Shown here one piece after another: positions 7,970 to 17,265 of a DNA stretch of 64,000 nt. The translations under genes were made by a program, and so were the position numbers. Source of the stretch: Prauserella aidingensis. Lineage in GTDB: Bacteria > Actinomycetota > Actinomycetes > Mycobacteriales > Pseudonocardiaceae. The stretch's first letter is position 1. Each line of letters opens with the position of its first letter. The DNA is taken from the NCBI RefSeq assembly GCF_024171865.1, contig NZ_JAMTCN010000003.1, positions 200,238 to 264,237 of the forward strand, given 5' to 3'. The notes below the pieces were generated by a model, which saw only the letters and a program-made list of their open reading frames with translations, made no database searches and was not told the DNA's origin.

Positions 7970-8788
7970 TCAGCCGAGGTCGAGTTCCGCCACGACCGGG
8001 AGGTGATCGCTCGCCTCCGGTTCGTCGTCGAGCACCCGCGCCGACACGGGGGTCACGTCACCAGACGTGTACACGTAGTCGATGCGCTTTTCCGGCTCCT
8101 CGGAGGGCAACGTGGCCCCGTCACCCTCGCCCACGGCGGGCCAGACGTCGGTCAGCGTGCGGTCGAGCGGCGCGAGCTCGGGCGCACCCGGTTCGGCGTT
8201 GAGATCACCGACGAGCACCGCGCGCCGAGCGTCACCGATGAGGTCGGCGATCTGCCGCCCCTGCTCCACCCGGTCGGCCTGCGACGACGCCGCGAGGTGC
8301 GTGTCGTAGACGTGCACGCGCTCGCCGCGGATGTTCACCTCGGCATGCAGCAGGCCCCGCTGCTCCTGGTCGGGTGAACGGTGCAGGTGGGTGTTCGAGG
8401 AGTCCACGATCGGATACCGCGACAGGATCGCCGTTCCGTACTGCACTCGCGGCTCGCCCTTCGCGGGCGGTGGGTTGTCGATGTTGGCGCCGAACACCAC
8501 GTGGTACCCCAGTCGCTTCGCCAGCAGCCGTGCCTGGTCGGCCCACTCGCTGCGGTCCGAGTAGTGCCGGTCGACCTCCTGCAGGCCCGCCACGTCGGCG
8601 CCGCTGCGCTCGATCACGCGGGCAATGCGGTCCAGGTCGAGCACGCCGTCGGCGCCTTCGGCGTGGTGGATGTTGAACGACAGGACCGTGAGCCCCTGCT
8701 GCTCGGCCGACGCCGGAGTGATCGCGCCTGCCGTCATCCCGACCGTCATCAGTACCGCCGCCAACCACCGCAGTGCCCGCATCCGCAT
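7970..8788 (-). CDS. secreted endonuclease/exonuclease/phosphatase-family protein
   Basis: The 272-aa exported protein has a signal peptide with a hydrophobic core LAAVLMTVGMTAGAI and a likely AxA cleavage site at TPASA. The EEP fold follows with the family motifs SFNIHH, GLQEVDRH, HLAAS, GDLNAEPG, DYVY and SDHLPV, including the metal-binding Glu and the catalytic Asp-Asn and His. EEP proteins hydrolyse phosphodiesters: DNA, sphingomyelin or inositol phosphates. The start at 8788 is preceded by AGGTGGAG; an upstream start at 8815 would put nine charged residues before the signal peptide. Substrate cannot be told from the sequence; a secreted nuclease or phospholipase-like activity is equally possible. 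It stands alone on the minus strand, divergent from the exonuclease fusion at 9050. Confidence 0.88.
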   Translation of the reverse strand: MRMRALRWLAAVLMTVGMTAGAITPASAEQQGLTVLSFNIHHAEGADGVLDLDRIARVIERSGADVAGLQEVDRHYSDRSEWADQARLLAKRLGYHVVFGANIDNPPPAKGEPRVQYGTAILSRYPIVDSSNTHLHRSPDQEQRGLLHAEVNIRGERVHVYDTHLAASSQADRVEQGRQIADLIGDARRAVLVGDLNAEPGAPELAPLDRTLTDVWPAVGEGDGATLPSEEPEKRIDYVYTSGDVTPVSARVLDDEPEASDHLPVVAELDLG

Positions 8789-9035
8789 GTCTCCACCTTG
8801 TCCTCGCGCTCTCACTGTCGACGGTGATCGTGGCCGAACGGAGCGGCCACGCGATGAGGCCGGGGTGAACGCACGCGGAAGATCCCTCCCCGATCACCGC
8901 CCGGCGCCCGGACGCGTCCCCGACTACCCCGCCTCGGCCACCGCGATACCGGCAGGCAGCCACGGATCACTGCGCCGTCGGTCACACGTCCTCGGCAGCG
9001 GGTCCACCGGGCCCGGGATTGTCGGGGCCCGCCCC

Positions 9036-9041
9036 TACAGT
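9036..9041 (+). promoter_or_regulatory. -10 box of the exonuclease/GIY-YIG gene
   Basis: TACAGT ends 8 nt before the ATG at 9050. No Shine-Dalgarno is present, so the transcript is probably leaderless. Confidence 0.5.
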
Positions 9042-9049
9042 CCGCGGCC

Positions 9050-10741
9050 ATGCAGCTGGCTTTCGACGAACTGGGCACCCCGCTGCGCGACGTCACCTTC
9101 GTGATCGTCGACCTGGAAACCGCGGGCGGCGCGCCCGGCCCGGACGGGATCACCGAGATCGGCGCCGTGAAGGTCCGAGGAGGAGAGGTGCTCGGTGAGT
9201 TCGGCACACTCGTGGACCCGCGCACCACGATCCCGCCTCAGATCGTCGAACTCACCGGGATCACCACGGCGATGGTCCAGTCCGCACCCCCGATCGACCA
9301 GGTGCTGCCCGCCTTCCTCGAATTCGCCGCAGGAGCCGTGCTGGTCGCCCACAACGCCGGGTTCGACACGCGGTTCCTGCGCGCCGCCTGCGAGGGCCAC
9401 GGCTACACGTGGCCGAAGCCGGCCGTCGTGTGCACGCTCACGCTCTCGCGGCGGGTGCTGTCGCAGACCGACACTCGGTCGCATCGGCTGTCGGCCCTCG
9501 CCCGGCTCTTCGGGGCCCGCACCACCCCGACGCACCGTGCGCTGGACGACGCCCGCGCCACCGTCGACGTGCTGCACGGTCTGCTGGAGCGCGTCGGCCC
9601 GCTCGGCGTGCAGTCGCTGGAGGAGCTGCTCGACTTCCTGCCGGACGTCACGCCGGCCCAGCGCCGCAAACGCACCCTCGCGGCCGATCTGCCGGAGACA
9701 CCCGGGGTGTACCTGTTCCGCGGGCCGAACGACGAGGTGCTGTACGTCGGCACCGCCCGCAACATCCGCAGACGCGTCCGGCAGTACTTCACCGGTTCCG
9801 AGTCGCGCGGCCGCATGCGCGAGATGGTGGCGCTGGCCGAACGGGTCGACGGCATCGAATGCGCGCATGCTCTCGAGGCGCAGGTGCGGGAACTGCGGCT
9901 GCTCGCCGCGCACCGGCCCGCCTACAACCGGCGTTCGAAGAATCCGCACACCCAGTGGTGGGTCGTGCTCACCGACGAGGCGTTCCCGCGGTTGTCGGTC
10001 GTCCGCTCCGAACGGGACGGTGCGCTCGGGCCGTTCGGCTCACAGGCGCGGGCGAAGACCGCGGCCGACACCCTGGCCGGCGCCACCGGTCTGCGCACCT
10101 GCACGCAACGCATTCCCGCCCGCAACCCGCAGGGGACGCCCTGTGTACTGGCCGAGCTCGGACGATGCGGCGCGCCGTGCGCCGGCAGGCAGAGCGTCGA
10201 CGAGTACGCCCACGCGCCGCGGCAGATCACCGACCTCGTCGCCGGAACCGCCGACGCTCCCCTCCACGCCGCCCGTGTTCACATCGACACGCTCGCCGGA
10301 GACGGCCACTTCGAGCAGGCCGCGCGGCGACGGGACGAGCTCGTCACGCTGCTGCGCGGCGTCGGTCAGGCGCACCGGCTCAGCGCGCTGGCGGCGATCG
10401 AGGAGCTGGTCGCCGCCGCACCGGACGGCACCGGCGGGTGGGAGTTCGCCGTCATCCGGCACGGCAGGCTCGCCTCCGCGGGGGTGGCCCGCCGCGGCAC
10501 GCCGCCCATGCCCGTCGTCGACGCACTCGTCGCCTCGGCCGAGACCGTCCTGCCGTCGCCGGGACCGCTGCGCGGCGCTCCCGCGGAAGAGACGGGCGCG
10601 GTGCTGCGATGGCTCACCACACCCGGCAGGCGCCTGGTCCGCACCTCACGGCCGTGGTCCGAACCCGTCCACGGCGCGGGCGGCTGGGCACCGTGGCTCG
10701 ACAAGGTCGCCACGGCGGCGACACTCGAGAACATCGGCTGA
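9050..10741 (+). CDS. DEDDh exonuclease fused to UvrC-type GIY-YIG endonuclease domain
   Basis: The 563-aa protein fuses two DNA-processing domains. Residues about 10-185 are a DnaQ-like DEDDh 3'-5' exonuclease, with VDLETAGG, TEIG, HNAGFD and the final HRALDDA all intact. Residues about 205-300 are a GIY-YIG nuclease like the N-terminus of UvrC/Cho (PETPGVYLF, VLYVGTARNIRRRV). The rest resembles the UvrC Cys-rich segment (GTPCVLAELGRCGAPCAG) but lacks the RNase H and HhH domains that make UvrC cut 5' to lesions. It is the positional counterpart of Rv2191. A role in repair, nicking then trimming, is plausible but inferred. It has a leaderless-type start and is followed 50 bp later by the Lrp-domain gene. 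Confidence 0.9.
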   Translation: MQLAFDELGTPLRDVTFVIVDLETAGGAPGPDGITEIGAVKVRGGEVLGEFGTLVDPRTTIPPQIVELTGITTAMVQSAPPIDQVLPAFLEFAAGAVLVAHNAGFDTRFLRAACEGHGYTWPKPAVVCTLTLSRRVLSQTDTRSHRLSALARLFGARTTPTHRALDDARATVDVLHGLLERVGPLGVQSLEELLDFLPDVTPAQRRKRTLAADLPETPGVYLFRGPNDEVLYVGTARNIRRRVRQYFTGSESRGRMREMVALAERVDGIECAHALEAQVRELRLLAAHRPAYNRRSKNPHTQWWVVLTDEAFPRLSVVRSERDGALGPFGSQARAKTAADTLAGATGLRTCTQRIPARNPQGTPCVLAELGRCGAPCAGRQSVDEYAHAPRQITDLVAGTADAPLHAARVHIDTLAGDGHFEQAARRRDELVTLLRGVGQAHRLSALAAIEELVAAAPDGTGGWEFAVIRHGRLASAGVARRGTPPMPVVDALVASAETVLPSPGPLRGAPAEETGAVLRWLTTPGRRLVRTSRPWSEPVHGAGGWAPWLDKVATAATLENIG

Positions 10742-10791
10742 CCCGCGACTACGATCGCCCCCATGACAGTCCGTTCCCCCAGGAGGCCAGT

Positions 10792-11076
10792 GTGATCACC
10801 GCGATCGTCCTCATCAGCGCAGCAGCCGACCGGATTCCCGAAACGGCACAGGAGATCGCGGACATCGACGGCGTGTCCCAGGTCTACTCGTGCGCGGGCG
10901 ACGTCGACCTCATCGCCATCGTGCGCGTGGCCTCCCACGAAGACCTGGCCGCACTCATCCCCGCCAAGATCAGCAAGGTCGACGGGGTCGTGAACACCGA
11001 CACCCACATCGCCTTCCGCTCGTACTCGAGCGCGGACACGGGTACGGCGTTCGAACTGGGCATCGAGTCCGCCTGA
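10792..11076 (+). CDS. stand-alone Lrp/AsnC ligand-binding (RAM) domain protein
   Basis: The 94-aa protein consists only of the RAM effector-binding/oligomerisation domain of Lrp/AsnC regulators (AIVLISAAADR, DIDGVSQVYSCAGDVDLIAIVRVASHEDL) and has no helix-turn-helix. Such single-domain proteins form decamer rings that bind amino acids. They may modulate full-length Lrp proteins or act as small-molecule sensors. The start is GTG at 10792 behind a perfect AGGAGG at 10781-10786. It lies downstream of the exonuclease fusion and convergent with qcrB, and the strong hairpin at 11117 separates the two. Similar genes near bc1 or trpD loci are familiar in actinobacteria, but no functional link is established. 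Confidence 0.88.
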   Translation: MITAIVLISAAADRIPETAQEIADIDGVSQVYSCAGDVDLIAIVRVASHEDLAALIPAKISKVDGVVNTDTHIAFRSYSSADTGTAFELGIESA

Positions 11077-11116
11077 CCCGACCTCCGGGCCGCGACGGCC
11101 CGGCCGCGGCCCGCAC

Positions 11117-11161
11117 ACGTAAGGGAGCCCCCGGTCCTGGTGACCGGGGGCTCCCTTACGT
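11117..11161. terminator. bidirectional terminator, 20-bp perfect stem
   Basis: A perfect 20-bp inverted repeat (arms 11117-11136 and 11142-11161) with a 5-nt loop lies between the convergent Lrp-domain and qcrB genes. It is symmetric and can serve both strands. Confidence 0.92.
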
Positions 11162-11169
11162 TTCCGTGA

Positions 11170-12843
11170 CTACTCGCGCGAGGAGCCCGCGGGCGTCTCG
11201 GACTCGTCCGAGTCACCCGACTCCAGCTCGCGGGCGCGCTGCTCCCGTTCGTGCTCGGCGTGCGCGGCCTCGAGCGCGGCGGTCTCGTCCGCCGGGTCCG
11301 GCGACCACCAGCCGCCGGGCACCGGCGAACCGGCCGTACCCAGCTTGTTCATCTTCTTCGGCACCGGGGCGCCCTGGTATTCCAGCGGCACCGCGTGGCC
11401 GTGGTCGTCGACCGGGCCGAGCGGCTGGTGCAGCTCGATGAACTCGCCGTGCGGCAGGCGCTTGATGATGCCGGTCTCCAGACCGTGCTCCAGCACCTCC
11501 CTGTCGGACCGCTGCAGGCCGATACAGATCCGGTACGTGATCCAGTACGCCAGCGGTGGCAGCAACAGGATGCCGATGCGGCCCATCCACGTCGTCGCGT
11601 TGAGCGAGATGTCGAACGCGAACGCGAAGATGTCGTTGAAGCCGGACATCTCCAGCACCATGAAGAACGTCAGCGCCATGACGCCGAGGCTGGTCCGTAC
11701 CGGTGCGTCCCGCGGCCGCTGCAACAGGTTGTGATGCGCGGTGTCCTTCGACAGTTTCCGTTCTATGAACGGATACGCGATGAACACGGTGAACAGGATG
11801 CCCATGCCGATCGCGCCGGCGAAGAACACCGGCGGGACCGTGTAGTTGCCGAGATACAGCTCCCACGCGGGCCAGATTCGGAGGATGCCGTCGGCCCACG
11901 CCATGTACCAGTCGGGCTGCGACCCGGCGGACACCTGTGACGGGTTGTAGGGCCCGATGTGCCAGACCGCGTTGATCTGGAACAGACCCGACATCAGCGC
12001 GATCAGACCCGTGACGACCGCGAAGAAGGCACCGGCCTTGACGGCGAACACCGGGACGATCCGGACGCCGACGACGTTGGTCTCCTTGCGCTTCTTGCCC
12101 GGGAACTGGGTGTGCTTCTGGTACCACACCAGCGCCAGGTGGACGGCGACCAGCGCGAGCATGATGCCCGGGATGAGCAGGATGTGCAGCGTGTACATCC
12201 GCGGCACGATCACCGTGCCCGGGAACTCGCCGCCGAACAGCGCCCAGTGCAGCCAGGTGCCGACCACCGGCACGGACAGCACGATGCCGGACAGCGTCGC
12301 GCGGATACCGGTACCGGAGAGCAGGTCGTCCGGGAGCGAGTAGCCGAAGAAGCCTTCGAACGCGCCCAGGATCAGCAGCAGCGCACCGATGATCCAGTTG
12401 GCCTCACGCGGACGCCGGAACGCACCGGTGAAGAACACGCGGAGCATGTGCACGACCATCGAGGCGACGAAGATCAGCGCCGCCCAGTGGTGCACCTGGC
12501 GCACGAACAGTCCGCCCCGGACCTCGAACGAGATCTCGAGCGTGCTCGCCATGGCGCGGGACATCTCGATGCCCTGCAGGTTCGTGTACGGCCCGTCGTA
12601 GACGACCTCCGCCATCGACGGATCGAAGAACAGCGTCAGGTAGACGCCCGAGAGGATGACGATGATGAAGCTGTAGAGCGCGATCTCCCCGAGCAGGAAC
12701 GACCAGTGCGTCGGGAAGACCTTGTTCATCTGGTGCCGCAGGCCCTTCGACAGCACGTACCGCTGGTCGGCGTTGTTCGCCGCCTCGGAGGCGTGCTGTG
12801 CGAGAGCGCTGGAGCCCTTGGTCGGTGTCGTCAGTGAGCTCAT
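11170..12843 (-). CDS. qcrB: cytochrome bc1 complex cytochrome b subunit QcrB
   Basis: The 557-aa haem b subunit of the menaquinol:cytochrome c reductase has eight or more membrane helices and paired haem-ligand histidines (VRQVHHW and VVHMLRVF in one helix pair, LHILLIPG and [11 protein letters not shown] in the other). The quinol-site motif is PDWY (SQPDWYMAW), the actinobacterial form of PEWY. The C-terminal 100 residues are a hydrophilic extension rich in Glu, Pro and Ala. QcrB oxidises menaquinol and passes electrons to QcrA and across the membrane. The ATG at 12843 overlaps the qcrA stop by 4 bp (ATGA), so the two are translationally coupled; the longer open frame upstream is qcrA in another frame. 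Last gene of ctaE-qcrC-qcrA-qcrB. Confidence 0.97.
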   Translation of the reverse strand: MSSLTTPTKGSSALAQHASEAANNADQRYVLSKGLRHQMNKVFPTHWSFLLGEIALYSFIIVILSGVYLTLFFDPSMAEVVYDGPYTNLQGIEMSRAMASTLEISFEVRGGLFVRQVHHWAALIFVASMVVHMLRVFFTGAFRRPREANWIIGALLLILGAFEGFFGYSLPDDLLSGTGIRATLSGIVLSVPVVGTWLHWALFGGEFPGTVIVPRMYTLHILLIPGIMLALVAVHLALVWYQKHTQFPGKKRKETNVVGVRIVPVFAVKAGAFFAVVTGLIALMSGLFQINAVWHIGPYNPSQVSAGSQPDWYMAWADGILRIWPAWELYLGNYTVPPVFFAGAIGMGILFTVFIAYPFIERKLSKDTAHHNLLQRPRDAPVRTSLGVMALTFFMVLEMSGFNDIFAFAFDISLNATTWMGRIGILLLPPLAYWITYRICIGLQRSDREVLEHGLETGIIKRLPHGEFIELHQPLGPVDDHGHAVPLEYQGAPVPKKMNKLGTAGSPVPGGWWSPDPADETAALEAAHAEHEREQRARELESGDSDESETPAGSSRE

Positions 12844-13985
12844 GACTTGCGCTCCCAGTAACCGGGTCCGATCGGCTCGATGAAGTCGTGCCGGGCGATC
12901 AGGTAACCGTCGGTGTGCACCGTGATGGGCAGCTGGGCCAGAGCGCGCGTTGCGGGACCGAACACCGGCTTGGCGTACTGCAGCGCATCGAACTGCGACT
13001 GGTGGCACGGGCACAGGATGCGGTTGGTCTGCTGCTCGTACAGCGACGTCGGGCAACCGACGTGGCTACAGATCTTCGTGAAGGCGTAGAAGTCGCCGTA
13101 GTTGAAGTCCTCCTGGCCCTTGCGCTTGACCACGTTGGCGGCGTCGCCCGGACGCAGGCGGATCAGCATGACCGGGTTGTCGGACCGCCGCACGGCGTGC
13201 AGCAGCGCCTCGTGGTCCCCGCGCTCGGACTCGCGGAACGGGAACACCGTTTCCATGCCGCCCGCGTCGATCTCCTCGGGACGCACGAGGGAGACCTCGT
13301 TCGCGTCACCGGTGTGACGGCGCAGGTAGACGACCTCGTCCGGGTGCTGCTTCTGCCAGCCCGTGTGGACCAGCCCGTCCTTGTTGTCCGCGTTGTCGTG
13401 CGGATCCTTGATGAAGGACGCCACCGGCAACGCCACCACGCCCAGGCCCAGCGCGCCGACGCCGAGCCCGGCCGTGCGCTTGATCATCGACCGGCGGCCG
13501 ATGGTCGTGCGGTCCCCGGCATCGGCCAGGTGCGCGACGATGGTCTTGCGATCGACCTCGGCCGACCCCTCGCCCATGTTGTCGCTGCGCTGCTGGATCG
13601 CGACCTCGTTCGGGATGAACTTCTTCGCGTACAGCAGCACGCCGAAGGCGATCGCCAGCACGGAGATGCCGAGCGTGATGCCCAGCACCGGGGTGTACAG
13701 GCTGTACCAGAAGTGCGCGGACTCCTCGGTCCTCGGCTCGTACCGCCACGGCCACCAGATGAGCGCCACGACGAACGCCAGCCCGGCGAGCGCGGCGACG
13801 AGGAACCACAGCGCCACGGCGCGCTCGGCCCGCTTCTCGGCCCTCGTGCCCTTGACCGGCCACGGGTCCGGGTAATCGACGATCTCGACACCGTCCAGCT
13901 GGCCACCCAGCTCGACGAGGTCGTCGCGGCTCATCGCCGCGAGTTCCTCGTCCGAAGGACGGGGTCCTGGCTCGTTGCCACTCAT
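12840..13985 (-). CDS. qcrA: cytochrome bc1 complex Rieske iron-sulfur subunit QcrA
   Basis: The 381-aa membrane-bound Rieske protein is of the long actinobacterial type. It has two N-terminal transmembrane helices (about 60-80 and 100-125), a further hydrophobic segment near 180-200 preceded by an arginine pair, and the C-terminal Rieske fold. The [2Fe-2S] ligands are Cys306, His308, Cys325 and His328, in CSHVGC and CPCHQS, with Cys311 and Cys327 placed for the stabilising disulfide. It carries electrons from menaquinol at QcrB to QcrC. The ATG at 13985 was chosen because it lies 2 bp after the qcrC stop; the frame continues 21 codons into qcrC. The 4-bp overlap with qcrB implies coupled translation. 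Confidence 0.97.
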   Translation of the reverse strand: MSGNEPGPRPSDEELAAMSRDDLVELGGQLDGVEIVDYPDPWPVKGTRAEKRAERAVALWFLVAALAGLAFVVALIWWPWRYEPRTEESAHFWYSLYTPVLGITLGISVLAIAFGVLLYAKKFIPNEVAIQQRSDNMGEGSAEVDRKTIVAHLADAGDRTTIGRRSMIKRTAGLGVGALGLGVVALPVASFIKDPHDNADNKDGLVHTGWQKQHPDEVVYLRRHTGDANEVSLVRPEEIDAGGMETVFPFRESERGDHEALLHAVRRSDNPVMLIRLRPGDAANVVKRKGQEDFNYGDFYAFTKICSHVGCPTSLYEQQTNRILCPCHQSQFDALQYAKPVFGPATRALAQLPITVHTDGYLIARHDFIEPIGPGYWERKS

Positions 13986-13987
13986 GC

Positions 13988-14815
13988 CTATGCCCTCGAT
14001 CCAATCCACAGGGTGGCGCCGATCAGAGCGCCGATCCCCACGACCCACGCGATGACACCTTCGGAAGCCGGCCCGAGGCCGCCCAGCGAGTTACCACCCG
14101 GCTGGTTGTTGCCGTCGCTGACCGACTTCACGTAGGCGACGATGTCCTTCTTCTCCTCGGGCGTCAGCTGCCGGTCGGAGAACTTCGGCATGTTCTCCGG
14201 TCCGGTCTGCATCGCGGTGTAAATCTCTTTCTCGCTCGCGGGGCCGAGCTCCGGCGCGTACTTACCGGACGACAGCGCGCCGCCCTGACCGGTGAAGTTG
14301 TGGCAGGACGCGCAGTTGAGCCGGAACAGCTCACCGCCACGCGCCGGGTTCTCGCCCTGCAGCTGCTCGCCGTGGCCCTCGGGGCTCTGCGGACCGCCGC
14401 CGTGCGCCTGGATGTAGGCGCCGAGCGCGTCGATCTCGGCGGGCGTGTACTTGGCAGGCTTGCGCGCAGCCTGTGCCTCCTGGCGCACCAGCGGCATCCG
14501 GCCGCTGGAGACCTGGAAGTACACCGACGCCTCGCCGACGCCGATCAGGCTCGGCCCCTTGTCCTGGACGCCCTGCAGGTTCGACCCGTGACACGAGATG
14601 CAGGTGTTGTTGTAGATCTGCTCGCCCTTGCGCAGCTGGGCCGGATCGGACTGCGCCTCTGCGGTCTGCGGCTCCGGCGCGAACACGGCGTACATACCGC
14701 CCGCACCGATCAGCGCCATCGCGAGCGCGGCGAATCCGGCGACCCGCCTGCGGAACTTCGAGCGGCGGCCCGCTCGCCGGTCGCCCGCCGCTGCGGGCTT
14801 CTTGGTGGAGGTCAT
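13988..14815 (-). CDS. qcrC: cytochrome bc1 complex di-haem cytochrome c subunit QcrC
   Basis: This 275-aa di-haem cytochrome cc is characteristic of actinobacteria. It has an Arg-rich N-terminus, a membrane anchor (about 26-47), two cytochrome c domains with haem motifs CISCH (72-76) and CASCH (168-172), and a C-terminal transmembrane helix. It replaces the missing soluble cytochrome c by passing electrons directly to the aa3 oxidase in a bc1-aa3 supercomplex. The start is uncertain: ATG at 14815 is used here, but a TTG four codons upstream (14827) with AAGGG before it is also possible. It lies between ctaE (66 bp upstream) and qcrA (2 bp downstream) in one operon. Confidence 0.96.
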   Translation of the reverse strand: MTSTKKPAAAGDRRAGRRSKFRRRVAGFAALAMALIGAGGMYAVFAPEPQTAEAQSDPAQLRKGEQIYNNTCISCHGSNLQGVQDKGPSLIGVGEASVYFQVSSGRMPLVRQEAQAARKPAKYTPAEIDALGAYIQAHGGGPQSPEGHGEQLQGENPARGGELFRLNCASCHNFTGQGGALSSGKYAPELGPASEKEIYTAMQTGPENMPKFSDRQLTPEEKKDIVAYVKSVSDGNNQPGGNSLGGLGPASEGVIAWVVGIGALIGATLWIGSRA

Positions 14816-14881
14816 CTTCTGCGGCAACCCTTGCTGTCAGTTCGGCCGTACTGGGGAGAACGGATCACAGTGGTCAATGCG

Positions 14882-15511
14882 TCAGGGGACGATGTAGATC
14901 ACCGCGAACAGGCCGATCCACACGATGTCGACGAAGTGCCAGTAGTACGACACGACGATGGCCGAGGTGGCCTGCGCCGGTGTGAACTTGCTCAACTTCG
15001 TCCGGATGAGCAGGTAGACGAACGCGATCAGACCGCCGATGACGTGCAGGCCGTGGAAGCCCGTCGTCATGTAGAAGACGGTGCCGTAGGCGCCGGAGGG
15101 GATCGTCACACCCTCGCTGATCAGCGTCATGTACTCGCCGGCCTGGCCGAGCACGAAGACCGTGCCCATGAGCAGCGTAATCAGGTACCAGCGGCGCAGG
15201 CCGAAGACGTCACCGCGTTCGGCGGCGAACACGCCGAACTGACAGGTGAACGAGGACGCCACCAGGATGATCGTGAACGGCAGTGCATACGCGATGTCGA
15301 GGTGGATCAGCTCTCCGGTGGCTTCGTTCACCGGAGGCCAGTGCCCCGTCTCGTTCTGCGCCTTGACCGTGAAGAACATCGCGAACAGCCCAGCGAAGAA
15401 CATGAGCTCGCTGGACAGCCAAACAATGGTGCCGACGCTGACCATGTTCGGCCGGTTCAGCGAGTGCACTCGCTGGCTGATGTTGGGAGCTGCCGTTGTC
15501 ACGAGTCGCAT
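14882..15511 (-). CDS. ctaE: cytochrome c oxidase subunit III
   Basis: The 209-aa protein has five predicted membrane helices and the subunit III signature in [18 protein letters not shown] and FHGLHVIGG. It stabilises the aa3 oxidase and its proton uptake. The ATG at 15511 has GGGAGGCG about 10 nt upstream. It is the first gene of the minus-strand operon ctaE-qcrC-qcrA-qcrB, so the oxidase and bc1 subunits are made together, matching their assembly as one supercomplex. The 161-bp gap to the divergent receiver-like gene at 15673 must hold both promoters. No catalytic subunit I (ctaD) is in the window. Confidence 0.97.
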   Translation of the reverse strand: MRLVTTAAPNISQRVHSLNRPNMVSVGTIVWLSSELMFFAGLFAMFFTVKAQNETGHWPPVNEATGELIHLDIAYALPFTIILVASSFTCQFGVFAAERGDVFGLRRWYLITLLMGTVFVLGQAGEYMTLISEGVTIPSGAYGTVFYMTTGFHGLHVIGGLIAFVYLLIRTKLSKFTPAQATSAIVVSYYWHFVDIVWIGLFAVIYIVP

Positions 15512-15672
15512 TATGTCTGTTCGCCTCCCGGCCGTGCAGCCCGGGTCCTACGGAGAGTCGTGGAAACCTCGAGATCGCCTGGTGATCGCCTGGGTCCGCG
15601 GAGGTCCGGACGGTTAACATCGACGCGCGGCGGCAACGAGGCCGCCCGAACGCCCGACATGGAGGACGGCAC

Positions 15673-16083
15673 ATGACCGATCAGTCCCAGCGGATCCTCG
15701 TGTTCAGCCACCGGCCGGAGGTCCGTGACACGATCATGGGCGCCGTGGGGCGCAGGCCGGCGACGGACCTGCCCACGGTGACCTACGTCGAGGCGTCCGG
15801 GGTCGCCGACGTACTGGCCGAGATGGACGCAGGCACCGTCGACCTCGCTATTCTCGACGGCGAGGCCCAGCCCACGGGCGGCATCGGGCTGTGCAGGCAG
15901 CTCAAGCACGAGATCACCGCCTGCCCGCCGATCGCCGTGGCCGTACGGCGCGCCGACGACCGATGGCTCGCGACCTGGTCGCAGGCCGACGGCGTGCTGG
16001 TGCACCCGCTGGACCCCCTCGCCGCCGCCGAAACGATCGCCGAGGTGCTGCGCAGGCAGCGCCTCCCTGCCGTACAGGGTTGA
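15673..16083 (+). CDS. receiver-like (pseudo-receiver) protein
   Basis: The 136-aa single-domain protein has the alternating beta-alpha pattern of response-regulator receivers: ILVFSHRPEVRD, then LAILDGEAQPTGGIGLCRQLK with the Asp in the phosphoacceptor position, then IAVAVRRADD. The acidic pair expected after the first strand is replaced by His-Arg-Pro-Glu, and the conserved Thr/Ser and Lys after strands 4 and 5 are not evident, so normal Mg2+-dependent phosphorylation is doubtful. There is no output domain. It precedes trpD by 8 bp and is probably cotranscribed with it. Function unknown; a protein-protein regulator is a guess. Confidence 0.8.
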   Translation: MTDQSQRILVFSHRPEVRDTIMGAVGRRPATDLPTVTYVEASGVADVLAEMDAGTVDLAILDGEAQPTGGIGLCRQLKHEITACPPIAVAVRRADDRWLATWSQADGVLVHPLDPLAAAETIAEVLRRQRLPAVQG

Positions 16084-16091
16084 TCTCGCAC

Positions 16092-17135
16092 ATGCCTGAC
16101 GCACACACCTGGCCCACGATCCTGGGCAGGCTCATCGACCGCACCGATCTCTCCGAGGAGGAGACGGCGTGGGCGATGGACCAGATCATGTCCGACGCCG
16201 CGACCCCGTCCCAGATCGGCGGGTTCGCCGTCGGACTGCGGGCCAAGGGCGAGACTCCCGGGGAGATCGCCGGTATGGCGTCGGCCATGCTCGCGCACGC
16301 GCGCACCCTCGACATCGACTACACGGCGGTCGACATCGTCGGCACCGGCGGCGACCGCGCAGGCTCGGTGAACATCTCGACGATGTCGTCGCTGGTCGTG
16401 GCCGCGGCGGGCGCCCCGGTGGTCAAGCACGGCAGCCGGGCCGCGTCGTCGAAGTCGGGCGCGGCGGACGTGCTCGAAACCATGGGTGTGGCGATCACCA
16501 TGTCGCCGGAGGACGTGCTGCGGTGCGTCTCCGAGGTCGGCATCGGCTTCTGCTTCGCGCCCGCCTTCCACCCCGCACTCAAGTACGCGGGTGCGACGCG
16601 GCGCGAGCTGGGCGTGCCGACGACGTTCAACATGCTCGGCCCGCTGAGCAACCCCGCGCAGCCGTCGGCGAGCCTCATCGGCTGCGCCTACCGGGACAAG
16701 ACGCGGGTGCTCGCCGAGGTGTACGCCGATCGCGGGCACGACGTGCTGCTCGTTCGGGGTGACGACGGTCTCGACGAGATCACCACGACGACCACGACGA
16801 CCGCGTGGGTCATCACCGGCGGCACCATCAGGGAGACGACGATCGATCCGCGGGCTCTGGGGATCTCTCTCGCCACCGAGGAGGATCTGAAGGGCGGCAC
16901 CCCGGAGATCAACGCGCGGGCCGTCCACGAGCTCGTCAGCGGCAAAACGGGGCCCGTGCGGGACGCGGTGCTGCTGAACGCGGCGGGCGCACTCACGGCC
17001 TACCACGGGTTCTCCGGGGACCTCTCCGCCGACCTGAGCGCCCATCTCGGCCGCGCGGCCGAGGTCCTCGACTCCGGGAAGGCCGCGGACCTGTTGCAGC
17101 GCTGGATCGACTTCTCGGCGACGGTGACGGCCTGA
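16092..17135 (+). CDS. trpD: anthranilate phosphoribosyltransferase
   Basis: The 347-aa protein transfers phosphoribose from PRPP to anthranilate, the second step of tryptophan synthesis. The glycine-rich PRPP loop GTGGD is at 84-88, followed by SVNISTMSS and KHGSRAASSKSGAADVLE, and the anthranilate/Mg2+ region by RGDDGLDEIT. Length and motifs match TrpD. The ATG at 16092 fits; the frame is open upstream only because it overlaps the preceding gene. It is far from other trp genes, as in mycobacteria where trpD lies beside ctaE-qcrCAB. The receiver-like gene 8 bp upstream is its likely operon partner. A 19-bp-stem terminator follows at 17158. Confidence 0.96.
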   Translation: MPDAHTWPTILGRLIDRTDLSEEETAWAMDQIMSDAATPSQIGGFAVGLRAKGETPGEIAGMASAMLAHARTLDIDYTAVDIVGTGGDRAGSVNISTMSSLVVAAAGAPVVKHGSRAASSKSGAADVLETMGVAITMSPEDVLRCVSEVGIGFCFAPAFHPALKYAGATRRELGVPTTFNMLGPLSNPAQPSASLIGCAYRDKTRVLAEVYADRGHDVLLVRGDDGLDEITTTTTTTAWVITGGTIRETTIDPRALGISLATEEDLKGGTPEINARAVHELVSGKTGPVRDAVLLNAAGALTAYHGFSGDLSADLSAHLGRAAEVLDSGKAADLLQRWIDFSATVTA

Positions 17136-17157
17136 CGCCCGCTCCCCGTCCCCCGAA

Positions 17158-17213
17158 CACAGGCGAAGGCCCTGCCACCCGGGAACACCGGAGCGGCAGG
17201 GCCTTCGCCTGTG
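17158..17213. terminator. bidirectional terminator, 19-bp perfect stem
   Basis: Arms 17158-17176 and 17195-17213 are perfect reverse complements (19 bp) around an 18-nt loop. The hairpin lies between the convergent trpD and ctaF genes. Confidence 0.9.
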
Positions 17214-17265
17214 CGACGCTACGGTCGCGGTGACTCTGCGGGGCGGTGACGCCGCGCGCGGCGGC

